NCBI GenBank assembly: GCA_949316235.1
Contig: OX438753.1
Span: 15,888,028-15,952,027, forward strand
DNA from: Oegoconia quadripuncta
Taxonomy: Eukaryota; Arthropoda; Insecta; Lepidoptera; Autostichidae
Length of the DNA stretch: 64,000 bases
Reading direction: 5' to 3'
This document shows positions 11,839 to 23,880 of the stretch, in pieces. Every line of letters starts with the position of its first letter. Positions within the stretch are counted from its first letter, which is position 1. The translations under genes were made by a program, and so were the position numbers. Below the pieces are notes generated by a model, which ran no database searches, had not been told where the DNA came from, and saw nothing but the letters and a program-made list of their open reading frames with translations.

Positions 11839-12170
11839 TTTTTTTTATGTACGACGGGTTTATACTTGACCTCAATCACACCTGATGTTAAGTGAAGATG
11901 AGGTCCAAGGTGGAAGCGTACTGACCCGGAAACCCCAACACATTTGGGGGACTGGCTATCTTATCTCTGACAACCGGAACACAACAATGCTATTAACATT
12001 GCTGCTTGGCGGTAGATTTAGATAAGATGGTGGTAGCTAGCCAGGCGGACATTTAAAATGCCCTACCACCAACCTAACCGAGTACTTAAACATGTACCCC
12101 GCTGGGGATCGAACCCGCGACCTCCGAATCGTAAACCCAATGTTGTTTACATTGAGCCACGGAGGCGGTT
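11839..12170 (-). repeat. SINE family A, full-length copy
   Basis: Complete copy with poly-T at the left and tRNA-like head at the right (B box GGGATCGAACCCGCGAC, A-box region TTGAGCCACGGAGG). Just downstream of the copia element. Confidence 0.92.
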
Positions 12171-12629
12171 ACGGCGGATGGCACAGGACCGTGAGATTTG
12201 ACGTAATAGAGAAGAGGCCCAGCAGTAAGCAGATGTGAGTTGGGAATGAACAAATGAAGAAGTAAAATACCTAGTAATCTAATGCGTCGTCTATACTAAA
12301 AGAGCATGGAGCTTATTGTAACGCAACATAGAGCATAGGTATTTCCCGAATGCACCTGGAATGTCCTCAGAAGTCCCCCAAGCTTGAATATGTGCTACAG
12401 TATGGACGATGGCATATAATCTGTGTCGTCGAGGTGTACGCGCTAGAAATAGGAAATCCTAGATACATTATGAATTACCAAGTAAAAAACGCTACCCTTA
12501 ATATTACGTACACTCTTCCGATGTCAATATGTACTGTCAACATGAACCACTTTAAAGTACCCACTGCTGGGGCACAGCCTCAGCCCTCTAGGAGAAGGTA
12601 TTATATCATATAAGATTAGTGCGAGTAAT
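12171..12629. other. Intergenic, repeat debris
   Basis: CCACTGCTGGGGCACAGCCT near 12560 resembles repeat K; otherwise unassigned. Confidence 0.45.
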
Positions 12630-12827
12630 GTACATCGCAATAAAGAGCTTTCGCGACAACGTACGTCGCAATGGTGAACTTTCGCAGTAACGTACAACGC
12701 AGTAAAGAACTTTCGCGACAACGTACGTCGCAATGGTGAACTTTCGCAGTAACGTATATCGCAGTAAAGAACTTTCGCGATAACGTACTTCCCAATAATA
12801 AACTTTCGCAGTAATGAACTTCGCAAC
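12630..12827. repeat. 31-bp minisatellite with alternating unit types
   Basis: Six consecutive units of exactly 31 bp plus a partial one. Two unit types alternate: one with GTAAAGAACTTTCGCGACAA, the other with CAATGGTGAACTTTCGCAGT, so the higher-order period is 62 bp. The third and fourth units are close copies of the first two. Confidence 0.93.
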
Positions 12828-14607
12828 TATACACTCGATTTATGGATTTATATTAGATTAGTGAAAACAGTTTATTCCCGCCGCCTCCGGTACAGCATCG
12901 ACTTGACTTTAAGATCGATTTCAATTGAAAAAGACTGATAACTCCAATAATTAAACTCGGATAATTGAGAAACATTAGCAAATCGGATTGCGCCGCAACT
13001 GCTACGAACGCTCGAATGCATTCGGTCAAATTATATAATTTTTATTGCACTTTCTAGCAAACTGATGTGACATTATTATCATTTATTACTTTAATTACAC
13101 AAACGCATATAGTAAACTGCTAAATAAAAATTAATCTGAACCTGTTATCAAAAATAAACCTTTTGAAAACGAGTGTATTTGCCACCCAAAACACCTGTTT
13201 TGTGCGATCTGTAACCTCCCAGATTTAAGCATAAATAATGATTTATGATTATTCTAGAATATAGGCCTTATTTGCAGCTTTACGAGTTTATCTAACAAAG
13301 ATCAATACCAATTGTTCGATCATGGTTCACATGCCGCAGTTTTTCAGTGTGCGGGTAGATGGAATTCAATTTCTCTGCCACGCTCCGTTGCGTCCCACTT
13401 CGTTACAGAAAAACGTACCGTTTCAAAATAAACAACCTACAATAAATCCAGCTTGGTAATGCAATTTAAAGATGTTATTTTATCCTTCCAATAAAATAAA
13501 TATCGAGATTTAGACTTTATTGCCATTCATTATCGTGACATGTTTTTAAATGAGCTAATTCATTTGATATTTTGATCAAGAGTCGCATTTCACTTCGAAT
13601 TGCTTGTCGCACAAATATCTATATACATATTCAACTTCACACTCGTTTGCGTGCACCAATAAATAACAAACTCTGTCTAGTTAAACGTAATCGATTATTG
13701 CAAGGATTATTCTATTGAAAATAATATTTGAGAATTCCTTTACCATCCAGCCTATAAGTTAGTTAATATTAATTGAAGCGACTCTAAAGCCTAGGACTAG
13801 ACTAATACCCATTTTTCTCAAACAAGCCTTCCGACCGATGTAATAGGTATCGTAATAATATAGTCATGTAAGTATGCGTAGTAGGTACGTATAAGTGTAT
13901 AGTTGACTGTAATCTTGCGTACACAGTTCCCTTTTTCGTATTTCCACGTGGCCAACCACTGAAATCGATAAATTTAAAGAAAACGACGTCCAGCGCAAAG
14001 GTACAAGAAAACTGCCAATAGTAAATAACTGTACGTACATAATGCTCGTTTAGCTTTTATTAGTAGCGATTTCCGATAATGGTGGAGCAAGTGGTTGTAT
14101 ACCCCCAACAAGTTTCGGTATTAAATTCTTCGAACTGAAGATTTCCAAACTATCGTCTAATCTTGCTAGTTGGAGGTTCTGATCCGAGTAATATTACAAG
14201 GGTTGGGTGGAATGCGATGCTTTATAGTGTATAATTTGAAATGTTAAATCGAATATCGCCACGGGTGACTGAAATTTACTTAATAAAGAAAATGATGAAG
14301 TGTGACATTCTGTTTGATTATTTCCTTTTCGTGACTTAATGTCTGAACCGATGGTATTGCTTCACAGAGACCTAGCCAATGACATGCGAAACGACATCTA
14401 CTTTAAAGTATTGTTACATTTTTCACATCTAGACTTCTGAACCCATCGCTTGGAATCTTAGGAGAGAACCTGGAAAAGGACATGAGATGTGGTGAGATGA
14501 GATAAGTTCGAGATGAGATGACAGTCCGTCATAAAGTTAATCCAGGCGGGCGAAGCCGCGGGCTAAGGTACACGTGAAAGCTACCTAATTAAAATATTTT
14601 TTTAGTT
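12828..14607. other. Intergenic, nothing recognised
   Basis: About 1.8 kb of AT-rich sequence without frames or repeats that I can name. Confidence 0.55.
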
Positions 14608-14745
14608 TCATCATCATCAACAGCCTTACACCTCCCCATTGTTGGGACACAGCCTCTCATTGAGAGAGGGTCCACCAGACACCACGCGGGTCCAGTGTGG
14701 TTTGGTGGATTTGTGTCAGACTAATGGCCACCTGAAAGTCAGCCG
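14608..14745 (+). repeat. Dispersed repeat K copy
   Basis: TCATCATCATCAACAGCCTT, CACTGTTGGGAC-like segment and GGGTCCAGTGTGGTTTGGTG. Confidence 0.6.
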
Positions 14746-15159
14746 ATTATTTCAATAAAATATATATAATAATTGGTTGAATAACAATGTGATATTCGAT
14801 GATCAGAATGTATTTCGGCTGAAATAAAAGTCCTTGAAACTCCTAACAAAATTTTCAATGTCGTCAAAGATATCCTATTTCCTTTCTGTTTTTAAATTAA
14901 TCCTGAGTTTCTAGTCGTCAGATTACAGGAGTAGAGTAATAAGTAAGTAATTCCCCGGCCCTGTAGACAATTATTGCTCTCATTATCCGGTTAATCACCG
15001 GGTATTACCCGCCGATTGTCATTAAGTACCGTTGATGTCCTACTTAAATACAGATTTGTTTTAATTATCTGTGGAAACGGAGGTTTTACTTTGACGATTG
15101 TTTTACGGAAAATAGCTTTTTATTAAGGCTTAGGTTGCAATAATAGCACATGTCTCATC

Positions 15160-15520
15160 ATCATCATATCAGCCACAGGACGTCCATTGCTGAACATAGA
15201 CCTCCCCCATAGAATTCCAGAGTGACCAGTTGGAGGCGGCGTGCACCTTGTGAGTGGACGTCTTAATTGCGCTTGCCAGTGCGTGGTCTCCACTCGAGAA
15301 TTTTAATGCCCCAACGACCATCAGTTCTTCGAGCTATGTGCCCTGCCCACTGTCACTTCAACTTCCTTATCCGCTGGGCTATGTCAGTGACCTTTGTTCA
15401 CCTAAGGATTTCTTCATTCCTGATTCGATCACATAGTGAAACGCCGAGGATCGCCTTTTCCATAGCTCGACTCCATGCCATGACTTATGACACTGAAACG
15501 TGGTCTCTCCTAGGGGCCTC
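15160..15520 (-). pseudogene. RTE-type LINE ORF2 C-terminal remnant with 3' end
   Basis: Read on the - strand, broken frames give MEKAILGVSLCDRIRNEEIL, QWAGHIARRTDGRWG and ILEWRPRTGKR, the well-known C-terminal motifs of RTE-clade LINE ORF2. They are followed by the end GGACGTCCTGTGGCTGATAT and an ATG/GAT-rich tail. Internal stops (for example after KRN) show it is dead. Six further 3' ends of this family lie in the window. Confidence 0.75.
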
Positions 15521-15544
15521 ATAATAAACACATGTTAATACCCC

Positions 15545-15765
15545 TAATTTAGAGGTTACTAGCTTTAAGAACTTTATGGCAGAAGTTTATTTATTCCATT
15601 GGAACTACTCACTTTATCGGGATAAAAATATCCTATGTTTTAATCCTGGATATGTTCTACCTATATAACAAATTTCATCCAAATCCGTTCATCCGTTTCG
15701 CCGTGATTGAGTAACAAATATACATTTAAACTTTCGCATTTATAATTTATAATTTTATGGTTAGG
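15545..15765 (+). repeat. Dispersed repeat E copy
   Basis: CACTTTATCGGGATAAAAAT, CAAATCCGTTCATCCGTTTC, GCCGTGATTGAGTAACAAAT. Confidence 0.75.
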
Positions 15766-16249
15766 TTTATATTAATATTAATCCTTATATTTATTTATAT
15801 TTATATTGATTAGTCAAGTTAACTAAACATCTGTGGTTGCGGTCAAGCGATTAACCGTCATGGATTTTAAATAAAACTATTATGTTTTAAAACAAAATTG
15901 AAAAATAAACCACCAATTTGAAAAAACAGAAATGAAGGGAGAGCAATCCGAACCAATTGCCCGCGGCTGACCGCAGCGATGCGGCTCTGAGCTGCCGCGG
16001 TACAACACGGTACAGAAATAGGCTCATTTATTTAATGAAATGTAGAGTCGCCAACGAGCTAAAGTAATTACATATAAAGAGTGTTTTTAGGAGTATGTTT
16101 CTGGAATTGGCAACACTATTTCTAGGGATAGCTAATTTGAGTGGTAACAGCAAATTTGTGCTCAGTTTAGTTTACAATTTCACCGATATCTAGACCATAT
16201 GATAGCTAAATCACCAACGTTAACCTAGATTTACGCCATAACTTACATC
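15766..16249. other. Intergenic, nothing recognised
   Basis: A GC-rich patch near 15960-16000 (CCGCGGCTGACCGCAGCGAT) is unexplained. Confidence 0.5.
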
Positions 16250-16548
16250 AGCTTATTCCACCATTGCCATTTCATCGTCGTACTTCTGGCGTGGGATGAG
16301 ATTCCACCCGTATGTAGTCAACATGCCGAACATTCGCACAAAGCGGTTCGAATCTTCATTCATAATGCGAACAGCCAAGGCATAGAACTCCCTTCCGGCG
16401 TCAGTCTTCCTGAATCTTACAACCTTGGGATCTTCAAGAGCAGGGTGAATAGGCGTCTACTGAGATCGCGAGATTCATCTTTAGCCACAATGTCACTTTC
16501 CATCAGCTAAGATTGCGGTCAAACGCGTATCCAGTTAATCAAAAAAAA
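16250..16548 (+). pseudogene. LINE ORF2 C-terminal remnant and 3' end (family with copy at 53990)
   Basis: One frame reads ELPSGVSLPESYNLGIFKSR then VNRRLLRSRDSS, which fits the LP..V.P..YN...FK.RVNR ending shared by CR1/Jockey-type LINEs. The 3' part (CACTTTCCATCAGCTAAGAT) ends in an A-rich run at about 16540. 5'-truncated. Confidence 0.7.
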
Positions 16549-17094
16549 TAACTGTTATAAATTGTGAAAAATTATATAGATAAACGTCGGAAATTTGTTG
16601 TGTGCAACTTCTCGTTTAGCGGATATATCCTAGTTTACGAGCTTCCAAAATTTAGTTTATGCAAGCATTAACATCTTTGCATTATTTTTATGTGGATATG
16701 TGAAGAAATGGACGACTCTGTAGCTAACATTAGTCATTATGGCTCGAAAAAGTGATGAAATTGGACTTACAGATTGCGCAAAGAGATTGAATTAATTTCG
16801 CCAGCAGTACAATGTCTTTGAGATTACGCCATTCAAACGGCCGCCTGTCATGCATTTGCGTGAAATGATATTTAAACCCTAAAGGCTTAAAATTATCTGT
16901 CCAACAAATCCAAGAATGTGGCTTGTGCCATGATTTTTACGTGTTTTATTTCATTTTAAAGCTCTATACATCTAAAAACACCCAATGTTTATAGCAACAC
17001 TTAACTCTGTATCTTTTTCTCACAATTTTTATTGCATTATTTCCGCACCAACCAGCCCTACAGTCCATTTTTAAACAGCCTATATACATATATA
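16549..17094. other. Intergenic, nothing recognised
   Basis: No supported feature. Confidence 0.55.
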
Positions 17095-17560
17095 ATAAAT
17101 AATAATAATACATAAATATCCTCGGACATACACACAATACCATCTAGTTCCACTTTAAGCAAAAAGCCTGTGTTGCGGATACCAGATGGTTGATATACTA
17201 CATAAATACATTTTTTTTTGTAAATAAATACTTATTATAAATGAAAACATCCATAACTCGAGTACACATGTCCGTATTCATCATACAAACATATGCTTTT
17301 TTTTTTATGCACAACGAGTTGATACTTGACCTCAATCACACCTGATGTTAAGTGAAGATGAGGTCAAAGGTGGACGCGTACTGACCCGGAAACCCCAACG
17401 CATTTAGGGGACTGGCTATCTTATCTCTGACAACCGGAACACAACAATGCTATTCACATTGCTACTTGGCGGCAGATTTAGATGCCCCTAGCGGTATTCG
17501 TACCCGCGACCTTTTGGTATAGTGGTCAGAGTTTCTAACCACTACACCAAACAGTATGTC
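17095..17560 (-). repeat. SINE family B copy, split by SINE A
   Basis: Tail and middle at 17095-17296, head at 17484-17560; the SINE A copy lies between. Head carries CCCGCGACCTTTTGGTATAG. Confidence 0.88.
17297..17483 (-). repeat. SINE family A copy nested inside SINE family B
   Basis: 5'-truncated copy (tail plus part of the core) that interrupts SINE B at its CATATGC|CCCTAGCGG junction. A 4-bp repeat ATGC on both sides may be the target duplication. Confidence 0.88.
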
Positions 17561-17589
17561 ACATATATGTATAAATATAAATCTAAAGG

Positions 17590-17638
17590 GGTTATGTTCA
17601 ACAGTGGACGTTCTATGGCTCGTATGATGATGATGTGG
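17590..17638 (+). repeat. RTE-type LINE 3' end, fragment
   Basis: TATGTTCAACAGTGGACGTT followed by CTATGGCTCGTATGATGATG. Confidence 0.65.
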
Positions 17639-18015
17639 GGTCAACTCATTAAATGTTATGCGGGGATATGAAGCAAACAATTTCACTTCGTATTATTTAA
17701 TTTGTCGATAAAAATTAAACTATGGTACAAGTTGGTAGTATGGTATGGTAACTATGCTACTGTCAGTAAACTATAATGTTCAGGGCTTTGTCAGAACTGT
17801 ACTAGCAATAGAAAACACACAAGTAATATTATAAGAATCTAAGAATACATATAAAAAAGTTATAAATACTAAAAAATAGTTAACAAGAGATAAAAAGCTA
17901 GCCTTTGTGTATATAGTTATAAGAAATTAGTTCTGTGTTTATTTTCTTTTTGTACAATAAAGCGTTCACAAATGAACAAACAAACAATTTACATACAAAT
18001 TAGGAACAGTTTATA
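17639..18015. other. Intergenic, nothing recognised
   Basis: AT-rich, with AATAAAG near 17958 but no gene upstream of it. Confidence 0.5.
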
Positions 18016-18435
18016 TTAGGTACTTACCTATGAAATTGGCGTTTTGTATGAAGAATTTCATTAAGACTGTTTTCTCCATACAAACATTTTTGTTTTTTTT
18101 TTGGGAACGGCAAATCCAAATTTAGCTAAAGTTTGTGAGTATTATCGGATAACATTAAGTTAAGTATAGGCAGCGTTAATTTTTAAAAGTAACCGCTTTA
18201 TAAAAGTTTCAGCGAATCTAAGAAATGATTATGAAAGACATGAAAAGAGCTCTGTTCAATTTTTTTTTATTATGTGATTTAGCCCAGAAATTAAAAAATA
18301 TTTCATGTGAAACCTTGAAATAATATTCCATTTTCCAAATAAAAAACAAATTTGGATGTAGCTTTGAAAATCGCAGGAATTGGTACATATGGTTAACGAA
18401 GAAATAAAACTCCAATTTCATAGGTAAATACCCAA
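18016..18435. mobile_element. Mariner-like MITE, copy 1
   Basis: About 420 bp with terminal inverted repeats of about 30 bp (TTAGGTACTTACCTATGAAA at the left, the complement at the right) and TA on both sides. No transposase frame. The termini and TA target site are of mariner type. Confidence 0.82.
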
Positions 18436-18655
18436 TAATACAAGGCTTCAAAAATTTATTTCTTGGATTTTTTTTGGAATAAAGTATATAAAAAAACACT
18501 ACTCAAGCAGTTCACGCATTGGCGTGATTTTCTTTGCAAGATATAAATGCAATAGATCTGGCCCGCTAGGAAACATGAGGATATTCTTTAGCTACAAGTG
18601 ACCTTAAGTTAGTCTGCTATATCCTCTCTCCCACATAAAATTTATTTATATGTAT

Positions 18656-18769
18656 TTCAAAGGCCGGCAACGCATGTGACTCTTTTGGTGTCCATATTGC
18701 GGCCGTGATTGCTTTCCATCAGGTGACCCGCCTGCTCGTTTGCCACCCTCTCATATAAAAAAAAACTAT
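18656..18769 (+). repeat. LINE family D 3' end
   Basis: GGCCGGCAACGCATGTGACT, TTTCCATCAGGTGACCCGCC and a terminal A run. Confidence 0.8.
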
Positions 18770-18889
18770 TATGAAGTAAGTCTATTAATATGATATTATT
18801 ATTATATTTATGCATACTTACCTATAATTATTTCTTTAGTTGGTAGTATCGTGCACCCTACATGTTTTTCTACCTACAAATGTCCCATA

Positions 18890-19018
18890 GCTGTGGGTTG
18901 TCTGGAAGAGATCGCTTTTAGTGATAAGACCGCCTAATTGTGTTCTATTGTTATCATCAAAAATTATTGTAAATTATTTTGCGCAATAAAGAGTATTTGT
19001 ATTGTATTGTATTGTATT
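18890..19018 (+). repeat. LINE-type 3' end with (GTATT)n tail
   Basis: GTTGTCTGGAAGAGATCGCT, then TTTTGCGCAATAAAG and a GTATT repeat. I recognise the GGAAGAGATCGCT block as a common lepidopteran LINE 3' UTR. Confidence 0.7.
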
Positions 19019-19223
19019 AAATCGGCTCGCATGACTCCAATTTCAAAAACATCTCTACACCATGAACCGTTTTAAACGTATTAGGTATATATTCGTAGGT
19101 TGGTAAATAGAAAGAAAAGAAATGTTATCATCACGAGAACACTGGGCGCTTATTACAATAATACTATTGTCTCAGCGCAGCTCTCCCTATTCCTACAGTT
19201 TTCATAAATCACTCAGAGCCTTT

Positions 19224-19822
19224 CGTTTTTTAGGGTTCAGTAGTGAACAAGGAACCTTTATTGTTTCGCCGTGTCCGTCTGTCTGTTCGTGGCTTAGCTC
19301 AGAGGCTCTTAGCATTAGAAAGCAGTAATTTGGCCTGTATATACATAAGTATTAATCACGTCGACAAAGTGGTAAAATAAATTGTTGAATTTTTTTTTTG
19401 AGTACCTTCCCTTTATTGAAATTGGAGATTTTTTTTTGTTCTCCATCGTGTAGGCTGTCATTGGACATATTAGAGGGCATCTTGGACAGTTTTCAATTCA
19501 GGGATCCGTTTGCGAAATATTAAGCTGTAATATGACCATTTTTGTAGAATCAAATGTCCCCCCCCTTCCCCTGTCAACTAAACGGTCATTTTATACGTGA
19601 AAAAATTTACGGCAGTGGTACATATAACGAAGTTAAAAGAAAAACTATCACAGCTAAGTAGGCTTTACAAGTTAATGAGTAATTATCGAGAAAATTATAA
19701 AATTTAGTTACCGTTGAAAATTATTCATCAAACAACAAAAAGCCCCTTCAAAGTCCGCATATTGTGACGGGCACCTACGGAACCCTACAATGCGCGTGAC
19801 CCGACACGCACTTGGCTGGTTT
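19224..19822 (+). repeat. Lepidopteran-type dispersed element, about 600 bp
   Basis: Starts TTTTTTAGGGTTCAGTAG, has the internal CGTGTCCGTCTGTCTGTTCG, and ends GGAACCCTACAATGCGCGTG, ACCCGACACGCACTTGGC and a T run. I recognise both ends from a very common lepidopteran non-autonomous repeat; class uncertain. Confidence 0.65.
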
Positions 19823-20369
19823 TTACTAAATACTTCTTCCAGTTGCGATGCTCGCCTTTAGAGAAATTAATTACAGACCACAGAGATTGACTTTATGATA
19901 TGATATGGCTCTCCTAATGGGTGTCGTAAAAAGCGATTCTTCTTCTTTCTTCCTGCTACTGGAAATCGTCAACCTATTCGGGCGACTTCTCTACCGGTGT
20001 CGAGTGTAATAACCTCTAGTGTGTGAATTATTCATATTTTCATTGATCTTCCGTTAGGTGTCAGTTCTTTACGGAAGATTTTGACGACTTGCAGAAAGAT
20101 GAAAGCTCAGCCATACCCACTTCCCTTCATTTACGCTTTATTTAAAAGGGGAGGGCCCTTTTGTTGCAATTCTGACATAATAGTAAACACTAGTAACAAG
20201 TAATTAGTTTTCATACAAACTGTACGAAATAAAGAAAATATGTGATATTTTCTGTATGCTAGTAATAAAAGTTATCGTTGGTAGGGTATAGGTTGCGTGA
20301 ATCGTAAATTCAACAATTATTTCAATTGTATTTGTATTGACTTATTTAAAAAGAGTAACCCCTGAGTTT
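19823..20369. other. Intergenic, possible repeat debris
   Basis: GGGTGTCGTAAAAAGCGATT at about 19919 resembles a dispersed lepidopteran repeat (compare the complement of TTTTACGACACCCACGG near 32892). Confidence 0.45.
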
Positions 20370-20490
20370 ATTGCTCGTTCTTCTCTGGGAAGACTGCCTA
20401 GTCAATGAGCGATAACTGTATGTCATGACGATTTCAAATGTTATTCTTATAACTTACGAAATAAAACATTTTTGATTTGATTTGATTTGA
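20370..20490 (+). repeat. LINE-type 3' end with (GATTT)n tail
   Basis: GGGAAGACTGCCTAGTCAAT ... ACGAAATAAAACATTTTT then four units of GATTT. Confidence 0.6.
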
Positions 20491-21414
20491 ATGAAATAAT
20501 CAAAAATAGGTTATTGGTGGGATTATTTCGTATTTTTATTTCTTCAGATCTAAATTTTTTTAAACATATCATTCGCGACAACTAAATCCTACCAACTTAA
20601 CGTTTTTAATAAAAATACAGAAAATATAGCATTTTTTTTAGATCAATTAAAAACTATTTATTTCGGGGGCACTATTTATGCACATTTTTTTGGATATAAA
20701 ATATAATCTTAGGTAAAACGGTATCTGCGTATGTATGAAAACAGGTTACTATTGTTTACCCTTAATACAAAGTATTACAATAAAATATGAGAAATATGCA
20801 AAATGACTCCAATAAAGGCGACTCCTTTCACCGATCCTTTGCGTTGAACATACAGCATGCACCAGTGATTATCTGCCTCCCAAATCATGAGCACGAGAAA
20901 ATGTTCATGTCCAGTACTGAACCGTTTTAGGAAATGTATGTATAAGACCACAATTTGTTTTCTGTGTCATAATGGTACCTCGTATTTTATAATGCGAACT
21001 TTGACGTACCCTTCTGTTGTTTACCTTTAATATTTCATACAGTAGCTAAATAATTCAGAAGGCTCGCACTTCTGTTGACAGCTGTCGAGTCGACATTACT
21101 TACGTCAAGATGTTTATGACACAAATCATTTTAGGAGTTTCTTTTGACACAAATATTAAAAGCTTGTGGATTACCTAAATGTACATATGTACTAGAAAGT
21201 TATATTCAAGTTCACTATTGAATATAAACCCCTTTCAAACCGCGATTCTCATTGTTTTCATGGGAGGGTTTGGATTAATTGCTACACTACAGTGGAGTGA
21301 AGTGGACGCGTTTTGGGTGCTCGCCACTAGTGACGCTATTGCCTATTAATTCTCAATTATTCACTGATCATCTCACTTTACCCTCGGCTGTATTAACAAT
21401 ACAATGTATTTTCA
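20491..21414. other. Intergenic, nothing recognised
   Basis: No supported feature. Confidence 0.55.
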
Positions 21415-21745
21415 AACTTCATCTCAAATGAGGTGGTCAATCCCACCTCCACACTCCTCCCACTGTAACTCCTATGAGCTAGGATCGACAGTGGTACTCG
21501 ACACGGCGCCTACTGAAGGACGCTGCCATACGTGACTCTATTGCTACCTTGGACCCCAGGCTAATTAAAGAAAGAAATAGGGTGTGTAAATAAGAAAAAG
21601 GTTTCCCACTTCCCCCCCTAACAAATGGGAGTGTAGCCAATGAAATGCAACATGGCACTAGGGCAAATATAGGGTAAAATGGGGTGGTCAGGGACATTCC
21701 CGGCGTCCACATCGGCTGCGCTTCACATTCCTTTCTAGCTTTTTA
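21415..21745 (+). repeat. Probable transposon remnant related to repeat F at its left end
   Basis: Starts CATCTCAAATGAGGTGGTCA like the F copies, then diverges (CTAGGATCGACAGTGGTACT). No intact frame. Confidence 0.4.
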
Positions 21746-22075
21746 GTTTAGTCGCTGTCGGGATCCGATCAGGATCGACCAGCATTTTCCATTGTTTTTG
21801 TTCAAATAAAATTCACTAATTTCGGTGGCAAAAAATGTGAATGAGATTTGACAGGTGACGCGAGGAGGAGGCGACTGAAACTACCTTAAAATTGGAATAG
21901 GCAAAACTACCCCTTGGTGCATGCTATATACGAGTACACCTAGGTAGGTATGTAATCTCCTACATAAACCAAACCTGTGGTGCCAATTACTGGTAGTAAG
22001 ATGATACAGATTAATTTAGTTAGTTTCTTGTTTCGTGCTCATTGCGTATCGGCTACAATATCATATAACATACTA

Positions 22076-22489
22076 TTAGGTCCTTACCTATGAAATTGGC
22101 GTTTTGTATGAAGAATTTCATTAAGACTGTTTTCTCCATACAAACATTTTTGATTTTTTTTTTGGGAACGGCAATTCCAAATTTAGCTAAACTTTGTGAG
22201 AATTATCAGATAACATTAAGTTAAGTATAGGCAGCGTTAATTTTTAAAAGTAACCGCTTTATAAAAGTTTTAAGAAATGATTATGGGAAGCACATGAAAA
22301 GAGCTCTGTTCAAATTTTTTTTATTATGTGATTTAGCCCAGAAATTAAAAAATATTTCATGTGAAATGTTGAAATAATATTCCATTTTCCAAATAAAAAA
22401 CAAATTTGGATATAGCTTTGAAACTCGCAGGAATTGGTACATATGATTAACGAAGAAAAAAAACTCCAATTTCATAGGTAAAGACCCAA
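22076..22489. mobile_element. Mariner-like MITE, copy 2
   Basis: About 414 bp, over 90% alike to copy 1 by eye, with termini TTAGGTCCTTACCTATGAAA and its complement, and TA flanks. Confidence 0.83.
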
Positions 22490-23555
22490 TATTTTGAAAC
22501 TGTATTATAAAGTAAGTAATTAACATAATAACGATGTTTTAATTATATTTGAAGAGTAAATGTTAAATATTTATATTTTGTTAAAATTATATAATCTTTG
22601 TGACAGCAGAAAAACACAAGTACCTAAAGTACAAGCGCATTGACACATTTTTTTTCCTATCGGCGTTGGACCTTGAAATTCCAGTGGCATATCATTATTT
22701 ATCAGCTCGCAAGGAGACTCGTTGGCGTTACAGGTGACCCGAGAGCTGACTCTTACCTCGCTCTAAGTATAAGCAGTGCTACTCGCGAGATATTGCCTCA
22801 AACAGCTTAGGGAGTTTCTTCCTCATGAGCCTAATTTGTGGTTTCAATTTTACGATTTTTTTCAGCATACTTTTGATTTATTTATTCACTGCCGAATTGT
22901 AAGTTTTGCATTTTTTGTTATACAAATTGACTTTAAAATAACTATTAATAATATATATACTTTTTTAACATTTATTACGGGAATAAATATTTTTATGATT
23001 ATTATTAGAATATTTCCTATTTCTTATTAAGCTCTAGGAGCCCAATAATTTCAAATGAAAGTCGGAAAGGATGGCGTGCATGACATTGGACAAGTGGATT
23101 GATACAGGCTGATGATTTATTATGATGATGAATCAAATATATGAGATGCCTTAAATTTAACATACACATATTCAATCCGTCAAATATCTGTTTTGAAAAT
23201 AATCACTTAGAACTTACTTTTCCTTTCCAAATTTTATAAGATCGTAAACATTAGCCTGTGGTGTACAGGTGCGCTGTATCTATGTCCCTAAATAATCTAC
23301 AGAGTGGCTAAATAATTCAAAAGGTTTTCGCGACCGTTGACGACCCAGTGAGCGTGTTTCGTGCGATATTAGGGCAGCATGTGGCTGTATTCAATACACT
23401 AGTTTTACTTATTTATAGCACCTGTCAAACATAAATGGTATACGATTTTGGTTAATAATTCAGGGGCACTGCCGACAGCTCTCAAGTCGACAGAAGATGG
23501 AACGGGGAGGAGTTTATGCATAAAACCAATCAAATAATGTTTCATGTATATAATG
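22490..23555. other. Intergenic, nothing recognised
   Basis: A frame at 22776-23030 is low in conserved character and AT-rich; treated as chance. Confidence 0.5.
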
Positions 23556-23792
23556 TCGACCGATTGGTGTAGTGGATAGTGATCCTGTCAGCGAAACCAA
23601 CGGTTGCGGGTTCGAATCCCGCGAGGGGTAAATGTTTGTATGATGAATACGAACATTTATTCCCGAGTCATGGATGTTTATATAAATATTTATGTATGTA
23701 TATCCGTTATCTAGTATCCATACAAGCTTTGCTTAGTTTGGGACTAGATGATTGGTGTAAGTGTACGAAATATTTATATAATTATTTATTAA
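23556..23792 (+). repeat. SINE family B, near full-length copy
   Basis: Head with A-box region TTGGTGTAGTGGATAGTG and B box GGGTTCGAATCCC, then the tail GTATCCATACAAGCTTTGC and an AT-rich (TTTAT) end. Followed at once by a LINE 3' end. Confidence 0.9.
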
Positions 23793-23794
23793 TG

Positions 23795-23880
23795 CTTCCT
23801 AACCAAAGGTTGCCTGGAAGAGATCGCTTTTAGTGATAAGGCCGCTAAATTGTACTATCCCCTTAAAAAAATGTATGTAT
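23795..23880 (+). repeat. LINE-type 3' end (same family as 18890)
   Basis: GGTTGCCTGGAAGAGATCGC followed by TTTTAGTGATAAGGCCGC; abuts SINE B. Confidence 0.7.

Noticed and set aside
12524..12834. Two minus-strand ORFs with repeated peptide units across the minisatellite; also considered as a CRISPR array
   Set aside because: Units are contiguous 31-bp tandem copies with no unique spacers, in an insect genome; the peptides simply follow the DNA repeat.
18218..18499. Minus-strand ORF of 93 codons, also in related form at 22281 and 52741
   Set aside because: Lies within the mariner MITE copies; no transposase motif and frames differ among copies.
23556..23630. tRNA gene-like sequence with A and B boxes
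   Set aside because: Same head occurs in many SINE B copies and is followed by the SINE tail; it does not close into a proper tRNA with anticodon and acceptor stem. The same holds for the SINE A heads.
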